From Pseudomonadota bacterium (GTDB taxonomy: Bacteria > Pseudomonadota > Alphaproteobacteria > Sphingomonadales > Sphingomonadaceae), in contig CAUJIW010000090.1 of the NCBI GenBank assembly GCA_963205175.1, positions 1 to 48,796 on the forward strand: a stretch of DNA of 48,796 bases. The letters run 5' to 3'. Both the position numbers and the translations under genes were made by a program. Positions 19,109 through 26,114 of the stretch are shown one piece after another; position 1 is the first letter of the stretch, and every line of letters begins with the position of its first letter. The notes beneath the pieces were generated by a model, which searched no databases, had not been told where the DNA came from, and saw only the letters and a list, made by a program, of their open reading frames with translations.

Positions 19109-20059
19109 TCAGTGCCGGACCACCTGACGATAGCGGCGGATCTGACGATCAAGCAACACGAACAGGCTACCGGTGAAGACGCCGAAAACCACGCTGAGCG
19201 GCAGGATGATGATCGGCCTGGGACTGGTGGGACGCGGTGATGCCGCAGGTTCGCCCAGGGGTTCCGCGGCGAACGGCAGGGTGGAACTTGCCATCATCCT
19301 GGTGCGTTCCTGCTCGCTCAGTGCCTGCGCCAGGGCCGCGCGGTGTTCCACCAGCGTGGCTTTCTCCAGCTGCTGTGACAGATAAGCGATGTACGCCGTC
19401 GCACGGGTGTGCGCCTTCTGCCTCAGCCCTTCGTCAACCACCTGATGAAGAGCCATGAGGAAACCGGCCGCGAAAGCGGGGTCTTGCGCCTCCATGACAA
19501 GCCTTGTCACGGGCGATCTCTCGGCCTCCACCACCCTGACGTGTCGTTGAATATATTCCTGCAGTCGCGCCGCGTCAGGCGGCGTCCAGTCATAAACGGG
19601 GATACCGACCAGACGCTTTGCAAAGCGCGCCAGGCTCCGGACAATGCCGGAGGCCGGTTCGCGGTACCCCTGTTTCTCGCCGTCCCACTCCGCCCTGAAG
19701 ACAGTTTGCATCAGGTCGGTGCGTTTGAGGAGCATCGCCGCCACATCGCGGGACGTGACATTCTCGGTGTACAGCGCAAAATAGTTCGATGCCGAGTCCT
19801 GGTTCATCCGCACCCCCGCCACGGACGCCAGTCCGGCGAGGCCACCCAGTTTGGACAGCTCGGAAGACGACTGCTGCGTCGGCGTGACGCGCAGTTCAAC
19901 GGTATAGAGATAGGTTGCGTATTTTGCGTACACGATCGCCGCGCACAGCGCGACGGCGGCAAATGCGGCGATCAGCCAGCGTCGGTTCCACAGATAGGAC
20001 GCGATTTCCAGTAGATTGATCTCGTCCTTGTCGACATGCCGATCAACGTCGATATCCAT
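19109..20059 (-). CDS. Wzz-type polysaccharide chain-length determinant
   Basis: From ATG 20059 (MDIDVDRHVDKDEINLLEIA) the protein has 316 residues: a cytoplasmic start with EINLLEIASYLWNRRWLI, the first membrane helix (about 31-48), a periplasmic helical domain (about 50-270) and a second C-terminal helix (PIIILPLSVVFGVFTGSLFVLLD) followed by a short basic tail. This is the Wzz/PCP topology without a tyrosine-kinase domain. The open frame upstream of 20059 is Pro/Arg-rich and has no family resemblance. It is the first gene of the polysaccharide operon that continues into the Wzy-like and acyltransferase genes. No glycosyltransferase is adjacent, so the sugar-assembling genes are elsewhere. 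Confidence 0.85.
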   Translation of the reverse strand: MDIDVDRHVDKDEINLLEIASYLWNRRWLIAAFAAVALCAAIVYAKYATYLYTVELRVTPTQQSSSELSKLGGLAGLASVAGVRMNQDSASNYFALYTENVTSRDVAAMLLKRTDLMQTVFRAEWDGEKQGYREPASGIVRSLARFAKRLVGIPVYDWTPPDAARLQEYIQRHVRVVEAERSPVTRLVMEAQDPAFAAGFLMALHQVVDEGLRQKAHTRATAYIAYLSQQLEKATLVEHRAALAQALSEQERTRMMASSTLPFAAEPLGEPAASPRPTSPRPIIILPLSVVFGVFTGSLFVLLDRQIRRYRQVVRH

Positions 20060-20345
20060 TTCCGCACTGCCTGATTCGATCGCCCGGCGCCTGCCCAGAC
20101 CCCCTTGCCGCCATATGTCATCCTGATGAACGAATGGCCATGTGCCGACGTGTTTGATGCGATAGCGCAAGTGGGGACGGTCTTCCAGACCTATTCGCCG
20201 CGTTCCCGCTGGCCAGCAAGGCACCCGCCGTTCACGGACATGAAGCCGCGGCCAAGGCATCGCCCGCGTCATCCCGACTGTTCCGCCGGCGCTCATCAGG
20301 GCAGGCCCGAAACTCCGCCCCTCGACGGTGTCCGCTTCTGGCGGA

Positions 20346-21137
20346 TTATTGACCGGCCACCACCAGGGTGGTGCGGTCAAGCCCGGTGTTGCCGGTGGCG
20401 GGGTCGTAGGCATAGACCGTCAGCTCGTAGCTGCCCGGCACCGGCGGCGTGAAGCTGCCGGCGAACTGGCTGGTGGCGCCGGCGAAGGCCAGCGACACCT
20501 CGCCGGCCGGCTGGCCGTCGCGACGGACCAGCGCCCGCACCTCGTAGCGGCTGGCGTCCCACAGGCCGCCGGGCTCGATCGGGCAGCCGCACATCATGGT
20601 GACGTTGGCCTTCAGCGCCACCGGCTGGCCGGCGGTCCAGCGGCCGTGCGCCGGAGGGTCGAGCACGTCGACGACGAAGCCCGGCAGCTCCAGTACCCAG
20701 CCGTCACCGCCGTTGAGCGACTTGCCCGGCACCAGCCACTGGCGCGCGGTCACCCGCGTCGTCGCCTGCGGCTGGCCCTGCGGCCCCAGCGCCTCCACCT
20801 CGACCAGCGTCGGCCGGTCGAGCTCCAGCGTGGTGGCGAAGCGCGCGGCACTGGCATCGGCCATCAGGGCCCGGCGGCCGCCGTCCTTGTGCATGGTCTT
20901 GGCGGTATTGCCGGTGCCGCCGGCGGTAAGCCCGGTGGCCAGCAGCGCGCCGGTCTCGACGTCGCGCAGGGTGATGCGCACGCCACCCATGCTGGTGCCG
21001 ATGAACTTGGCGTCCTTGCTCAGCACCCGCACCACCACCTCGGTGGGCGCGGCCGCCGCCGGCAGGGTGACGCCCGGCAGGCCCAGCAGGGCGAGCAGCG
21101 CGGAAAACAGAACGGCGCGGACAGCAGGACGGGTCAT
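20346..21137 (-). CDS. Secreted hypothetical protein with an MMCGCP motif
   Basis: I do not recognise a named family. The 263 residues begin with a Sec signal peptide (MTRPAVRAVLFSALLALLGLPGVTLPAAAAP, cleavage likely after AAA near residue 30). The first half looks like a beta-rich domain (VRITLRDVETGALLATGL). The second half has M181-M182-C183-G184-C185-P186 followed by PGGLWDASRYEVRALVRR and a C-terminal Ig-like strand pattern (SFTPPVPGSYELTVYAYDPATGNTG). The Met/Cys cluster in an exported protein suggests metal, perhaps copper, binding. It lies upstream of no other gene in its own direction except the polysaccharide operon, and downstream of the haem protein gene. Confidence 0.7.
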   Translation of the reverse strand: MTRPAVRAVLFSALLALLGLPGVTLPAAAAPTEVVVRVLSKDAKFIGTSMGGVRITLRDVETGALLATGLTAGGTGNTAKTMHKDGGRRALMADASAARFATTLELDRPTLVEVEALGPQGQPQATTRVTARQWLVPGKSLNGGDGWVLELPGFVVDVLDPPAHGRWTAGQPVALKANVTMMCGCPIEPGGLWDASRYEVRALVRRDGQPAGEVSLAFAGATSQFAGSFTPPVPGSYELTVYAYDPATGNTGLDRTTLVVAGQ

Positions 21138-21247
21138 CGGTCGGTCTCCGGGTTGCAGGTGTAGCAGTGACAGCGGGACATCGCTTCAATCTAGTCCCCA
21201 CCCCGCCGCCGGCCAGCCTCGGCAGGCCGGCCTCGGCGCATCGGGGG

Positions 21248-21910
21248 TCAGCGGTCGAGCGTCACCGTGAAGGCGCCGCGCAGGTCGCCGGGCGCGAAAC
21301 CGCGCGCGGCGTCGGCGGGATAGAAGTCACGCAGCGCCGCCTCGACCTCGGGCGCCAGCGTGGCACCGTGGCAGGTGGTGCACAGCGGCTGGGTGACGAT
21401 GGCCTTCATGTAGCGGGTGACGGGCCGGCCCTCGATTGCCGTGTGCACCACCGCCTCCAGCGTCGCCGGATCGGCGCCGGCCTGGCGGTCCTGCTCGAAG
21501 CGGGACATCGCCGCCCGTTCCCAGGCATCCGGCGTGTTGGCGGGATTGCGGTTCTTCAGGCTCGTGCGGCCGATGGCAAGCCCGTGGGCTGTCCCGACCT
21601 CATGCGCGATGGCCGGCGCGCGCTCGGCGCACACCTTGATGCCGTTGACCGGGCCGCCCGCCGCGATGGCGTTTTTCAGCTCGCCCTGCAGGGTGGCGGC
21701 GAAGGCGGCCACCGCCGCGCGGGCGCGGACAACCTCTGGCGCCGCGCGGGCGCGGACAACCTCTGGCGCCGCCGATGGCGCCGCACCGGCAGCAGCGGCG
21801 GCAGGCGCCCCGGCATCCGGGGGGACATCGGCCGGCGCCGGGCCGGCGGCCACCACCGCCGCCCCCAGCAACAACATGCCGAACAGCGGAATCGCTTGGG
21901 CAGGACGCAT
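21248..21910 (-). CDS. Tll0287-like (DUF3365) periplasmic c-type haem protein
   Basis: The 220-residue product has an N-terminal signal peptide (about 1-28), an Ala/Pro-rich linker, and a Tll0287-like domain. The single haem-c motif is C177-T-T-C180-H181, and the family's C-terminal block YPADAARGFAPGDLRGAF follows. The N-terminal conserved region VKVCAERAPAIAHEV-like (residues 91-105) and GRTSLKNRNPANTPDAWE are diagnostic. Such proteins are proposed redox or haem sensors in the periplasm; no partner kinase is adjacent. The linker contains a perfect 27-bp duplication giving two copies of APEVVRARA (residues 48-65). It is transcribed towards the MMCGCP protein gene, 110 bases away, so the two may share a message. 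Confidence 0.88.
   Translation of the reverse strand: MRPAQAIPLFGMLLLGAAVVAAGPAPADVPPDAGAPAAAAAGAAPSAAPEVVRARAAPEVVRARAAVAAFAATLQGELKNAIAAGGPVNGIKVCAERAPAIAHEVGTAHGLAIGRTSLKNRNPANTPDAWERAAMSRFEQDRQAGADPATLEAVVHTAIEGRPVTRYMKAIVTQPLCTTCHGATLAPEVEAALRDFYPADAARGFAPGDLRGAFTVTLDR
21714..21767. repeat. Perfect 27-bp tandem duplication inside the Tll0287-like gene
   Basis: Bases 21714-21740 and 21741-21767 are identical. The unit is a multiple of three, so the frame is kept and nine residues (APEVVRARA) are duplicated in the linker before the haem domain. Identity of the copies points to a recent slippage or unequal-crossover event. Confidence 0.95.
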
Positions 21911-22271
21911 GGCGGCTCTCCTCGGACGGTCGCCGCGCCGGGCGACTGAGGTCCGGACCGCGACGACAGGGACTTCTATATATTAGACGTTACGCAAATA
22001 CGGCCGCTGTCCGGCGCGGTCAAGCCACGCACCGTCGCTGCGACCATCCGCCCCCGCCGCCGCGCCGGTTGACTTTCAACCACCGGCTGGGTAGTCACGC
22101 CGCCGTCACGCGCCGCCCCTGTTTCGACTGGCGCCGTTGTCGTGTTCTTCAGCGTTTGCCGTTTTACCCGCGTATCCCGCGTCGCCGCGTCGCTATCGGC
22201 GACGATGGCGCGCCCGCCGCCCTGTTCCCGCGTCCTGCCCCGCCGTCCCGCCAATTGACGAAAGTCCCGCC
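21911..22271. other. 361-bp divergent intergenic region
   Basis: No gene is supported. An AT-rich block at about 21974-22000 (containing TATATATTAGA) probably belongs to the promoter of the Tll0287-like gene. On the other side TTGACT (22069-22074) and TAGTCA (22092-22097) are 17 bases apart and could drive the VOC-like gene; the same -35 lies in a perfect 6-bp hairpin (GGTTGA-CTT-TCAACC, 22067-22081). These are pattern matches only. Confidence 0.35.
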
Positions 22272-22754
22272 ATGCTGATTGCCCATATCTCGCTGCCCGC
22301 CGACCACCCCGAAACCGCCGCCGCCGTGCTGGCGGAGATCATGGGCGGCACCGCCACCCCCTTCCCGCCCGGTGGCCCGGATTCCTGGATGGCGTGGTCG
22401 GCCGACGGCGCGATCGAGCTGGAGGTCACCCGGCGCGGGCTGGTGATGACCTGGGGGCCGGACGAGGTGGAGTGGACGCAAACCGACACCCCGCGCCGTG
22501 AGAGCGAGTGCCATGCGGCCATCGGCGTCGACCGTCCGGCGTCGGAGATCCTGGCGATCGCCGCGGGCGCCGGCTGGCCGGCCCGCGTCTGTCCGCGCGG
22601 CGGCGACCTGTTCCATGTCGTCGAGGTGTGGGTGGAAGGCGCCTTCCTGATCGAGTTCCTCGACCCAGAATTCCTCGCCGAGTACCGCGCGCGCATCACC
22701 CCCGGCAACTGGCAGGCGATCCTCGACCAGATGACCGCCGGCACACCGGCCTGA
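22272..22754 (+). CDS. VOC (glyoxalase/dioxygenase fold)-like protein
   Basis: The product is 160 residues from ATG 22272 (MLIAHISLPADHPETAAAVLAEIMGG). The opening HISLPADHPETAAAVLAEIM resembles a betaalphabeta module of the vicinal-oxygen-chelate fold, and a second module ends in VVEVWVEGAFLIEFLDPEF. Histidines and acids at plausible positions (His5, His117-like in LFHVVEV, Glu in FLIEFLD) could bind metal, but I cannot assign a reaction. It is a cytoplasmic single gene that converges on the DUF1838 gene across a strong hairpin. Confidence 0.65.
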   Translation: MLIAHISLPADHPETAAAVLAEIMGGTATPFPPGGPDSWMAWSADGAIELEVTRRGLVMTWGPDEVEWTQTDTPRRESECHAAIGVDRPASEILAIAAGAGWPARVCPRGGDLFHVVEVWVEGAFLIEFLDPEFLAEYRARITPGNWQAILDQMTAGTPA

Positions 22755-22792
22755 GCGGCCGCCCCACCGGGGCGTCACTGCCCGAAACGCAA

Positions 22793-22820
22793 AATGCCCG
22801 GGCATTACGGCCCGGGCATT
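22793..22820. terminator. Probable bidirectional terminator hairpin
   Basis: AATGCCCGGGC (22793-22803) and GCCCGGGCATT (22810-22820) form a perfect 11-bp stem with a 6-base loop. It lies exactly between two convergent genes (stops at 22754 and 22846) and is flanked by AAAA on the left, which gives a short U-run for transcripts from the minus strand. The plus-strand side lacks a T-run. Confidence 0.7.
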
Positions 22821-22845
22821 GTCGCATGCTCCGCAGTCCGTGGCC

Positions 22846-23856
22846 TCAGTGGCCGAACTGCTTGCCCAGCTTGGACTTGTCGCCCTCGAATTTGGGCGGC
22901 GCCGGCGGCTGCGGCGGCGTCCAGCCGGCCGGCACCGGAGCCGGTTTCTGCTCCTTGGCATAGGCCTCCAGGCTGGATTCGTTGGGCAGCGTGTCTTCCT
23001 CGATGGTCGGCGCGCGCAGCAGCTTGGGGTCGATGGCGCGGGTCGCCTCGATGAGATCCTGCGGCAGCTTCGCCAGTGCGTCGATGCCGCCGGGCAGCGG
23101 CGCGAAGTGGCTGAAATAATTGATGTGTCCCGGTGCGGTGCCCATCAGCATCCACGGCAGCCACGGCGTGATGCGCTGCCAGGCGCCGACGCACGGCAGA
23201 TAGGTTTTGGCCGGGTTTTCCAGATCCTCGGCACGCATCGTCCAGGTAAAGTTCTCGGTCACCCGGTTGAAGTCGCCTGCCGACTCCCGCTGCCACACCG
23301 ACGGCACCAGCAGGTTGGGGTAAAACAGGTTGACGCCGGAGAACAGGGTCAGCGTGCCGTCCGGGTTGCGGGTCCAGTTGCCGATCCACGGCTTGCCCAT
23401 GAAATTGGTCTCGATGGTCTGGTTGTACGGATCGTTGGCGATCGGCACCACGCGTACCGTCTCGTCGGTGTAGGGGTTGTGCCAGGTCTTGAGGATTTCG
23501 CCGGTCTTGAGATCGCGGTAGAACACGGTCTCGCGCAGCAGCTTGCGCCAGCTGCCGTCGTCACGACGATACATGCGGGTGACGCTGAAGCCCTCGAAGC
23601 CCATCAGGTCGCGCACCGCCTCGTTGGGACGCACCCCCTGGATGACGCCCTTCAGCCAGCCGACCAGCTGCTTGCTGGAATCGAGGTCGCCGTTCAGACG
23701 GGCGCGGGTGTCGCGGTTCCACTCGGGGTCGGTGAGGTCGATCCTGGTGAGAAACGGTGCCTTCGGCCGGCCCGCAAGCGCCGGGGACGCGCCCGTTGCC
23801 GCCAACATGGTGCCCAAAGCCGCCATGCCCAAACCTTCACGCCTCGTAATCGCCAT
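22846..23856 (-). CDS. DUF1838 family protein with Tat signal
   Basis: From ATG 23856 the product is 336 residues and begins MAITRREGLGMAALGTMLAA, a twin-arginine signal (TRREGLG) followed by a hydrophobic stretch, so export to the periplasm in folded form is likely. The mature part (LTDPEWNRDTRARLNGDLDSS, FEGFSVTRMYRRDDGSWRKLLRE, then TWHNPYTDETVRVVPIANDP) corresponds to what I know as DUF1838, a family without established function. The C-terminal tail is Pro/Lys-rich. The open frame extends upstream of 23856 but contains repeat-like intergenic sequence. Confidence 0.82.
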   Translation of the reverse strand: MAITRREGLGMAALGTMLAATGASPALAGRPKAPFLTRIDLTDPEWNRDTRARLNGDLDSSKQLVGWLKGVIQGVRPNEAVRDLMGFEGFSVTRMYRRDDGSWRKLLRETVFYRDLKTGEILKTWHNPYTDETVRVVPIANDPYNQTIETNFMGKPWIGNWTRNPDGTLTLFSGVNLFYPNLLVPSVWQRESAGDFNRVTENFTWTMRAEDLENPAKTYLPCVGAWQRITPWLPWMLMGTAPGHINYFSHFAPLPGGIDALAKLPQDLIEATRAIDPKLLRAPTIEEDTLPNESSLEAYAKEQKPAPVPAGWTPPQPPAPPKFEGDKSKLGKQFGH

Positions 23857-24086
23857 CGATCGCCTCACATCAGGAATTGCTCTTGTCGATGCCCTGGCGT
23901 CCGGCCGGCTTGCGGCCCCGGGCGCCAGCGACATCGGGTGTCTCGGCGGCACCCGCGGGTCACCGCCGACGCCAGTGTAAACGCCACCACGCCGGCCACC
24001 CGAATGATTTTGAACTATCCGCAGGGCGGAGGGTTCATGCTGCCTGGAAGACCCAGGATCATTGATTTGCCGCCGCTCCCCGTCAG

Positions 24087-24105
24087 GACCGGGCTTGACC
24101 CGGTC
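24087..24105. repeat. REP-like palindrome (GGGTCAAGCCCGG type)
   Basis: GACCGGGCTTGACCCGGTC has 7-bp perfect arms around CTTGA. Palindromes with this GGG-TCAAG-CCC core, next to TTCCACG-type flanks as seen here, recur in intergenic DNA of many alphaproteobacteria. Only one copy is in this window, so its repeat status is inferred. Confidence 0.5.
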
Positions 24106-24238
24106 TTCCACGCGACCACGGGCCTTTCGAACAGCGCGGCGCGGGTGGAAGCGCTGCTGGTGGATGCACAGGACACAAGTCCGGGCGTGACGATCCGTGG
24201 GGCGTAGTCGGGGCCGATCTGCCTCATGCGGCCGTCCG

Positions 24239-24255
24239 CCCTTCGACAGGCTCAG
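24239..24255. repeat. CCCTTCGACAGGCTCAG dispersed element
   Basis: The 17-mer CCCTTCGACAGGCTCAG matches a motif that I know as frequent in intergenic repeats of GC-rich proteobacteria. It overlaps no gene and lies just after the MerR stop, where it could form part of a processed 3' end. Only one copy is present in this window. Confidence 0.45.
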
Positions 24256-24260
24256 ACGCT

Positions 24261-24695
24261 TCAATCCACCCGAGGCACAGCCTTTCGGCGTGACGGACGG
24301 CGGCCGCGTTTGCCGGCCACCTCGACCAGTCGCCTGAACGTCGGGCATTCCATGTGCGATGGCGCCGGGCAATCCGCCACATGGCGAAGGGTGTCACGCA
24401 GGGCCGTCAGGCCGTGGATCTGCCGGTCAAGGTCGTCGGCCTTCTGATGCAGCACCGCGCGCGGCAGCACCGGCGCGCCGGCCTTGCCGAACATGGCGGC
24501 GATCTCGTCAAGCGCGAAACCGGCCAGCTTGCCCATGGCGATCAACTTGAGCTGCAAGAGCACCTCCGCCCCGAACTGTCGGCGCAGACCATGACGCGAC
24601 ACCGAGGCAATCAGCCCAATATCCTCGTAATAACGCAGCGCCGAGGGCTTGACACCACTCCTGGCGGAGACCTCCCCGATATCGAGAAATTTCAT
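24261..24695 (-). CDS. MerR family transcriptional regulator
   Basis: From ATG 24695 the product has 144 residues: an N-terminal MerR winged helix (MKFLDIGEVSARSGVKPSAL, LRYYEDIGLI), the RRQF segment, a dimerisation helix, and a C-terminal cysteine pair (ADCPAPSHMECPTFRRL) at the position used for ligand or metal sensing in the family. It is divergent from the MFS gene and shares a promoter with the 19-bp spacer that MerR proteins untwist. Control of the transporter and of itself is therefore likely. The C-x7-C pattern resembles metal- or redox-sensing members, but the inducer is unknown. Confidence 0.92.
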   Translation of the reverse strand: MKFLDIGEVSARSGVKPSALRYYEDIGLIASVSRHGLRRQFGAEVLLQLKLIAMGKLAGFALDEIAAMFGKAGAPVLPRAVLHQKADDLDRQIHGLTALRDTLRHVADCPAPSHMECPTFRRLVEVAGKRGRRPSRRKAVPRVD

Positions 24696-24697
24696 GC

Positions 24698-24728
24698 TTG
24701 ACCTCAAGTCGACTTGAATTCGTAGCCT
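24698..24728 (+). promoter_or_regulatory. MerR-type promoter/operator for the MFS gene
   Basis: TTGACC (24698-24703) and TAGCCT (24723-24728) are separated by 19 bases, the over-long spacer typical of MerR-activated promoters. The spacer contains the perfect dyad CAAGTCGACTTG (24705-24716), extending to CTCAAGTCGACTTGAA. The -10 is 36 bases before the MFS start and the operator begins 9 bases from the MerR start, so one dimer can control both genes. Confidence 0.75.
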
Positions 24729-24764
24729 GCACCCGAACGACGATTCAGACAAGAAGGAAAAGCC

Positions 24765-26015
24765 ATGACCCCGCCAGAAACGAGCCCCCCGCAAAGAGGG
24801 CAGACCGGCATCATGCTGACGCTCGCGCTCTCGATGCTGCTGGCATCACTGGGCACCAGCATTGCCAATATCGCCCTGCCGGCGCTGGCCGAGGCGTTCT
24901 CGGCGCCTTTCGCCCAGGTGCAGGCGGTCGTCGTTTCCTATCTCGCGGCGTTGACCGCCTCGGTCGTTCTTATCGGCTGGCTGGGTGATGCCCATGGGCT
25001 ACGGACGCTGTATCTCACCGGCCTCGCCCTCTTTGCCGTCGCCTCGTTACTGTGCGGCATCGCCCCGACGCTCGGGCTGCTGATCGGCGCCCGCGTACTG
25101 CAGGGCATCGGCGCGGCTTTCCTGATGACACTCTCCATGGCGCTCATGCGTGAAACGGCGGGCGAAGACCGTTTGGGGCGCGCCATGGGCCTGCTGGGAA
25201 CGGTGTCGGCGCTGGGAACCGCGCTCGGTCCTTCACTTGGCGGCTTACTGGTGCTGGCCGCCGGATGGCGCGGGGTGTTCTGGGCACAGGTTCCACTGAC
25301 CACCCTGACACTGGCACTCGCCTTCCGCGCCCTGCCACGCCGCACCCCCAGGGAATCCTCACCCGCGACACGCCCGTGGGTGTTGCCCGACCGGCGTCTG
25401 TTGCCCGGCCTTGTGGTCAACCTCATGGTCGCCGCCGTCATGATGGCAACGCTGGTGGTCGGCCCCTTCTATCTTGGGCGTGGCCTTAGTCTGTCGGAGG
25501 CCCTGGTGGGCCTCGTCATGTCCGTGGGGCCCGGCGTGGCTATTTTCAGCGGGGTTCCCGCCGGTCGGCTGGTGGATGCCTGGGGCAGCCGGCGCGTGCT
25601 GGCGCTCGGCCTCATCCTGCTGACCATCGGCACCTTTCTGCTGGCGACCCTGCCCATCATCGTCGGCGTCCCCGGCTACATACTGGCGATCATGGTCCTG
25701 ACACCGGGCTACCAACTGTTCCAGGCCGCCAACAACACCGCCACCCTCGCCGATGTCCCCCCGGACCAGCGCGGCACCGTCGCCGGCCTGCTCGCCCTGT
25801 CGCGCAATATCGGGCTGATCGCTGGCGCGTCACTGATGGGGTCGGTATTCGCGCTAGGTGTCGGCTCGGACGATCTCGCCCATGCGGCGCCCATGGCAAT
25901 CACGACCGGGATGCGGCTGACCTTCATGCTGGCCGGTGGTCTGATGATCCTCGCGATCGCCGCCACCCACGGGCAAGGCATCCTGCGATCACTGGCTCAG
26001 GAGAAAGCGCGATGA
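24765..26015 (+). CDS. Major facilitator superfamily transporter, probable drug/metabolite efflux
   Basis: The 416-residue inner-membrane protein has about 12 hydrophobic helices. The start LTLALSMLLASLGTSIANIALPAL, motif A-like GWLGDAHGLRTL between helices 2 and 3, and GRVLQGIGAAFLM-like ARVLQGIGAAFLMTLSMALM with a TVSALGTALGPSLGGLL antiporter motif C place it in the proton-coupled drug efflux group. It follows the MerR-type promoter with a GAAGGAAAAGCC ribosome-binding region. Efflux of the compound sensed by the divergent MerR protein is the simplest reading. Confidence 0.9.
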   Translation: MTPPETSPPQRGQTGIMLTLALSMLLASLGTSIANIALPALAEAFSAPFAQVQAVVVSYLAALTASVVLIGWLGDAHGLRTLYLTGLALFAVASLLCGIAPTLGLLIGARVLQGIGAAFLMTLSMALMRETAGEDRLGRAMGLLGTVSALGTALGPSLGGLLVLAAGWRGVFWAQVPLTTLTLALAFRALPRRTPRESSPATRPWVLPDRRLLPGLVVNLMVAAVMMATLVVGPFYLGRGLSLSEALVGLVMSVGPGVAIFSGVPAGRLVDAWGSRRVLALGLILLTIGTFLLATLPIIVGVPGYILAIMVLTPGYQLFQAANNTATLADVPPDQRGTVAGLLALSRNIGLIAGASLMGSVFALGVGSDDLAHAAPMAITTGMRLTFMLAGGLMILAIAATHGQGILRSLAQEKAR

Positions 26016-26114
26016 ACACGACGCTCGGCCGTTGGGGAGTTGCCTGGCCAGGCCGAACCGGGCCTGCCTTCAATGCCGCCGCAGGGGGCGGACGCGATGC
26101 GCCCTCTCACGGCG

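Larger units (their letters stand above)
23857..24260. other. 404-bp intergenic region with repeat-like palindromes
   Basis: No gene is supported here. The region contains the palindrome at 24087-24105 and the CTTCGACAGGCTCAG element near 24239-24255, both typical of dispersed intergenic repeats. Its base composition and lack of codon bias in any frame argue against a small gene. Confidence 0.6.

Noticed and set aside
20060..20413. N-terminal extension of the Wzz-like protein
   Set aside because: The extension is Pro/Arg/Trp-rich and has no membrane or Wzz pattern; ATG 20059 gives the standard short cytoplasmic start.
26042..26053. GCCTGGCCAGGC palindrome after the MFS gene
   Set aside because: It is a loop-free 12-mer in GC-rich intergenic DNA without a T-run; not convincing as terminator or operator.
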